Source of the DNA: JACDHG01 sp963815295
GTDB taxonomy: Bacteria; Actinomycetota; Actinomycetes; Propionibacteriales; Nocardioidaceae
Direction: 5' to 3'
DNA length: 64,000 nt
Assembly: GCA_963815295.1 (NCBI GenBank)
Contig: CAWFFZ010000008.1
Span: 1-64,000, forward strand
Shown here: one piece after another, positions 61,185 through 64,000 of the stretch
Numbering within the stretch: the stretch's first letter is position 1
How the letters are laid out: every line of letters begins with the position of its first letter
Position numbers and translations under genes: made by a program
Notes under the pieces: generated by a model
Database searches by the model: none
What the model was told of the DNA's origin: nothing
Seen by the model: only the letters and a program-made list of their open reading frames with translations

Positions 61185-61290
61185 GAGGGCGAATTCCTCG
61201 AAACGGCAAACCCGACCGCAAGGCGGGGACGCAAAACCACGGGACCAGCACCGCTGGTCGGCCGGGCTTCCGAACGGGATTGGGTACGAC
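61185..61290 (+). promoter_or_regulatory. Cyclic-di-GMP-I (GEMM) riboswitch
   Basis: The leader of the DUF1800 gene contains the class I core in order: GGCAAACC (61205-61212), a stem capped by the GNRA loop GCAA (61218-61221) with one bulged A, GGGACGCAAA (61226-61235), ACC, and CGGGACC leading into a second stem (GGACCAGC / GCTGGTC). This fits the c-di-GMP-I consensus, with A for G in the usual CAAAGCC. The likely output is control of transcription or translation of the exported-protein operon, whose GTG start lies directly behind it. Confidence 0.8.
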
Positions 61291-62913
61291 GTGCAGACCT
61301 CAGACCAGCGAGACGGCGCTGTCTCGCGTCGCGGCGTGCTCGCCGGGGCAGCCGTAGCGACAGCCGCGGTGGGCTCTGCTCAGCTGTGGCAAGCAGACAC
61401 GGCCGAAGCGGCGTACCGACCGCCGGTCCGTCCTTACAAACTGACACGAGTCCCGACGGTCGCCACCCGCCACATGGCCAACCGATTCGCGTATGGCTAC
61501 ACCCCCGAACTCGGTCGCCAGATCCGAGCAGCCGGCGGCGCATCAGCATGGTTCGAGCGTCAGCTCAAGCCATCCTCGATCGTCGACTCGCAGGCGGCTG
61601 CTTTCGCCAGCTGGTTCCCCACCCTCGGCCGCACAGCCAAGGACCACTTCGCACGCGCGCAGCGCGACAACAAGTACATCTACCAGGCGATGATCAACGA
61701 GGCCCGCTGGACGTTGCTGCGCCGCACCTACTCGAACCGCCAAGTGCATGAGGTGATGACCGAGTTCTGGCTCAACCACCTGCACGTCGCCGGCCGGGCA
61801 AACCTGACCTGGCTGTGGCGTCACAGCTACGACGCCTTGATCCGCACGCACGCTCTCGGTCGCTTCGACCAGATGCTGAAGGCCGCCATCCAACACCCGA
61901 CGATGCTGACCTACCTCGACGCCGACGTGTCGCAGGTCGAGCGCAAGGAGCTGGCGAACGGGGAGATTCGCGTCACCGAGAGGATCAACGAGAACCTTGG
62001 CCGTGAGCTGCTCGAGCTGCATACCGTCGGCCGCACTACCGGCTACGACGAGACCGATGTCCGGGACTCGGCATACCTCCTGACCGGCTGGACCGTCGAC
62101 CGGTTCGAAAGCTGGGCCTGCAGCTACCAGCCCAGTCGGCACTACACCAAGCCGGTCAGCGTGCTCGAGTTCAGCGACGCCAACGGGGCTCGTGACGGCA
62201 GGGCGGTATTGAACCGCTACCTGGACTATCTCGCCCACCACCCCGCGACCGCCCAACGGATCGCTCGCAAGCTCGCCATCCGGTTCGTGTCCGACGACCC
62301 GTCTGCTGCGCTCGTCAACCACCTGGCCGACGTGTTCCGTCAATCGGGAACCGACATCAAGGCGACCATGCGGGCGCTCGTCAGGACCCGCGAGTTCCGG
62401 GAGTCGGTCAGCAGCAAGGTGCGGACGCCGACCGACGACATCGTCGCGACGTTCCGCGTGATGGGAGCCCGGATCACCAAGCCCACAAGGGAAGACGATG
62501 CGGCTAACGCCATCTACTACCTCAGCCACAACATCGGAGCAGTGCCCTTCGGTTGGGGACGACCCGACGGCTCACCAGAGGTCAGCGACGCCTGGTCGTC
62601 TGCCGGCCGGATGATGGGTTCCTACCGGATCCACAACGGGATCGCTGGTCACTGGTGGCCAAACACGGGCGTGGACTATCGCAGTCACGCGTCCTGGCTC
62701 CCGAAAAGCCGGATCCGCTTCGACCAGCTCGTCGACCACATGAGCCGACGGATCTTCGGCCGGCCTTCGACGAGCGCTCTGCTCGGCGCTGCCTGCATCG
62801 TCGCCGACTGCAGACCCGGCGAAATCATCACCCGCGACCACGGGCTCGTGAAATGGCGGATGGCCCGTCTGATCGGGCTACTCCTCGACTCTCCCCAACA
62901 TATGACGAAGTGA
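61291..62913 (+). CDS. Tat-exported DUF1800 protein
   Basis: The 540-residue protein has a twin-arginine signal (SRRGVLAGAAVATAAVG) and a DUF1800 domain: NRFAYGYTPELGRQIRAAGG, TEFWLNHLHV, GRFDQMLKAAIQHPTMLTYL, INENLGRELLELHTVG, and SAYLLTGWTVDRFE. DUF1800 proteins are large secreted alpha-helical proteins of unknown function nearly always paired with DUF1501. GTG 61291 is chosen because the Tat signal follows and the riboswitch ends before it. It probably is exported folded. The next gene begins eight bases downstream. Confidence 0.9.
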   Translation: MQTSDQRDGAVSRRGVLAGAAVATAAVGSAQLWQADTAEAAYRPPVRPYKLTRVPTVATRHMANRFAYGYTPELGRQIRAAGGASAWFERQLKPSSIVDSQAAAFASWFPTLGRTAKDHFARAQRDNKYIYQAMINEARWTLLRRTYSNRQVHEVMTEFWLNHLHVAGRANLTWLWRHSYDALIRTHALGRFDQMLKAAIQHPTMLTYLDADVSQVERKELANGEIRVTERINENLGRELLELHTVGRTTGYDETDVRDSAYLLTGWTVDRFESWACSYQPSRHYTKPVSVLEFSDANGARDGRAVLNRYLDYLAHHPATAQRIARKLAIRFVSDDPSAALVNHLADVFRQSGTDIKATMRALVRTREFRESVSSKVRTPTDDIVATFRVMGARITKPTREDDAANAIYYLSHNIGAVPFGWGRPDGSPEVSDAWSSAGRMMGSYRIHNGIAGHWWPNTGVDYRSHASWLPKSRIRFDQLVDHMSRRIFGRPSTSALLGAACIVADCRPGEIITRDHGLVKWRMARLIGLLLDSPQHMTK

Positions 62914-62921
62914 CGGACCCG

Positions 62922-64000
62922 ATGACTGACCACACTCCCGACTGTTCGTGCACCGACTACGGCCGGTCTCGTCGAACCTTCCTGCGCAATGCGATGGCCG
63001 TCTCCGGTGGTGCCCTCGCCACGACAGTGTTCGGCGACACGTTCACCCAGACGGCATACGGTGCGACGAACGGCAACGTCCTCGTCGTGCTTTCGCTTCG
63101 TGGCGGCTGCGACGGTCTGTCGCTCGTCGTCCCGCATGGTGACCCGCAGTACGCCGCCAACCGTCCCAACATCAAGATCGACACAGGTCCGCTGCTCCAG
63201 AAGGACGCGCTGTTCGGACTGCACCCGGCTCTCAAACCGCTGCAGCCGATGTGGCAGGCGAACAAGTTTGCCGCCATCCATGCCACCGGGTTGCGGCTGC
63301 CGAACCGGTCACACTTCTCCGCGATCGAAGAGATCGAGGACGCTGACGTCGGGTCATCCGCGCGGACCGGCTGGATCAACCGACTCATCGGGCTCGACAC
63401 GTTGCGCTCGCCGCTCGAGGCCATCTCGGTGGGGTCCAGCCTCATGCCGACCTCCCTGTACGGACCGCAGCCCAGCCTCGCAGCAGCCCAGACCAACACG
63501 ATCGAGCTGTCTGGCGCCAACAGCACCGACGGGAAGGCTCGGCGACGCCGCGCGCTGACGGAGCTGTATCGCTCGACCAACGGTCCGCTCGGGGTCGGTG
63601 CCCGCGCTGCCTTGGAAACTACGAGCATCTTGGAGCCCAAGCTCGCCGGCAGCTACCAGCCATCCGGTGGTGCGCGCTACCCAGCGGGCGACCTCGGCAA
63701 GGCAATGTCGGACAGCGCTCGCCTCATCAAGGCCGGCGTCGGCGTCGAGGTGGTCACCGTCGACTTCGGCAGCTGGGACATGCACTCGAACGTCGGCAAC
63801 CTCGACTCCGGCATGGACAGCTTCGCCGGGATGACGTCCAACCTGGCGAGCAGTCTGGCGGCGTTCTTCACCGACCTCGGCACCGTCGGCAACCGGGTCA
63901 CGGTGGTCACACTCACCGAGTTCGGTCGCAGGCTGACGGAGAACGGCGCGCGTGGGCTCGACCACGGCTGGGGCAACGCGACCCTGCTGATGGGTGCCGG
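62922..64000 (+). CDS. Tat-exported DUF1501 protein, incomplete at window end
   Basis: ATG 62922 begins TDHTPDCSC, then the Tat motif SRRTFLRNAMAVSGG and the DUF1501 sequence: VVLSLRGGCDGLSLVVPHGD, FAAIHATGLRLPNRSHFSAI, VVTVDFGSWDMHSNVGNLDS and TEFGRRLTENGARGLDHGWG. The frame is open to the last base, so the C-terminus lies outside. DUF1501 proteins resemble the alkaline-phosphatase/sulfatase fold and pair with DUF1800 in secreted systems of planctomycetes and actinobacteria. It is the second gene of the riboswitch-controlled operon. Confidence 0.9.
   Translation, partial: MTDHTPDCSCTDYGRSRRTFLRNAMAVSGGALATTVFGDTFTQTAYGATNGNVLVVLSLRGGCDGLSLVVPHGDPQYAANRPNIKIDTGPLLQKDALFGLHPALKPLQPMWQANKFAAIHATGLRLPNRSHFSAIEEIEDADVGSSARTGWINRLIGLDTLRSPLEAISVGSSLMPTSLYGPQPSLAAAQTNTIELSGANSTDGKARRRRALTELYRSTNGPLGVGARAALETTSILEPKLAGSYQPSGGARYPAGDLGKAMSDSARLIKAGVGVEVVTVDFGSWDMHSNVGNLDSGMDSFAGMTSNLASSLAAFFTDLGTVGNRVTVVTLTEFGRRLTENGARGLDHGWGNATLLMGA

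Noticed and set aside
1..64000. CRISPR arrays, tRNA and rRNA genes
   Set aside because: No regularly spaced identical repeats and no cloverleaf or rRNA-like sequence were noticed; a covariance scan would be needed to exclude a divergent tRNA.

Overview
The window looks like chromosomal DNA of a high-GC actinobacterium. Many GTG and TTG starts, a SARP/BTAD regulator, a tandem-GNAT protein resembling mycothiol synthase, a GAF-ANTAR regulator and DUF1996/DUF1501/DUF1800 exported proteins fit Nocardioidaceae or a close relative. That placement is inferred from gene content; no rRNA, tRNA or CRISPR array was seen.

The window has two halves. From 1 to about 39.9 kb it is an accessory, partly decayed region. 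It holds two integrase fragments (1-691, 30832-30959), one almost complete IS6-type insertion sequence (21401-22206) plus IS6 remnants (5017-5125, 8903-9231, 30815-30831), and two 192-bp MITE-like elements (8711-8902, 23319-23510) with a possible third end at 35159. Many genes are truncated at element borders or carry frameshifts. Intact single genes lie between them: a BNR-repeat exported protein, an SDR, VOC proteins, a metallophosphoesterase, an SMP-30 protein, SnoaL-like proteins, phosphotransferases and methyltransferases. Two adjacent genes at 3.2-4.8 kb pair different peptidoglycan-hydrolase domains with the same 97-residue C-terminal module, and each module has its own internal start signal. 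At 26.4-30.7 kb a CarH-like B12-dependent MerR regulator, with the light-sensor Wx9EH signature, faces a short operon: secreted protein, small protein, FHA protein, NAD(P)-binding protein and CPBP membrane protease. Repeated TGGACA-type sites lie in the divergent promoter.

From 40 kb to the end the genes are almost all intact and tightly packed. In order: a large SARP/AAA/TPR regulator convergent with a rare alpha/beta-hydrolase/glycosyltransferase fusion; a winged-helix methyltransferase; a response-regulator/thioredoxin-reductase fusion translationally coupled to a cyclic-nucleotide-domain histidine kinase; a stand-alone LigD phosphoesterase; PhzF; a five-gene coupled membrane electron-transfer operon (proline-rich membrane protein, ApbE flavin transferase, ferric-reductase-like protein, NuoF-like flavoprotein, ferredoxin); an Asp-rich exported protein next to a two-component system; a RecQ-family helicase; and a cyclic-di-GMP-I riboswitch upstream of a DUF1800-DUF1501 operon that runs off the window.

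At least 15 genes between 3 and 43.5 kb carry frameshifts, several at short homopolymers, while none is evident after 43.5 kb. This could be real decay of an island or uneven sequence quality. The sequence alone cannot decide, so frameshifted genes are reported with the likely intact product.
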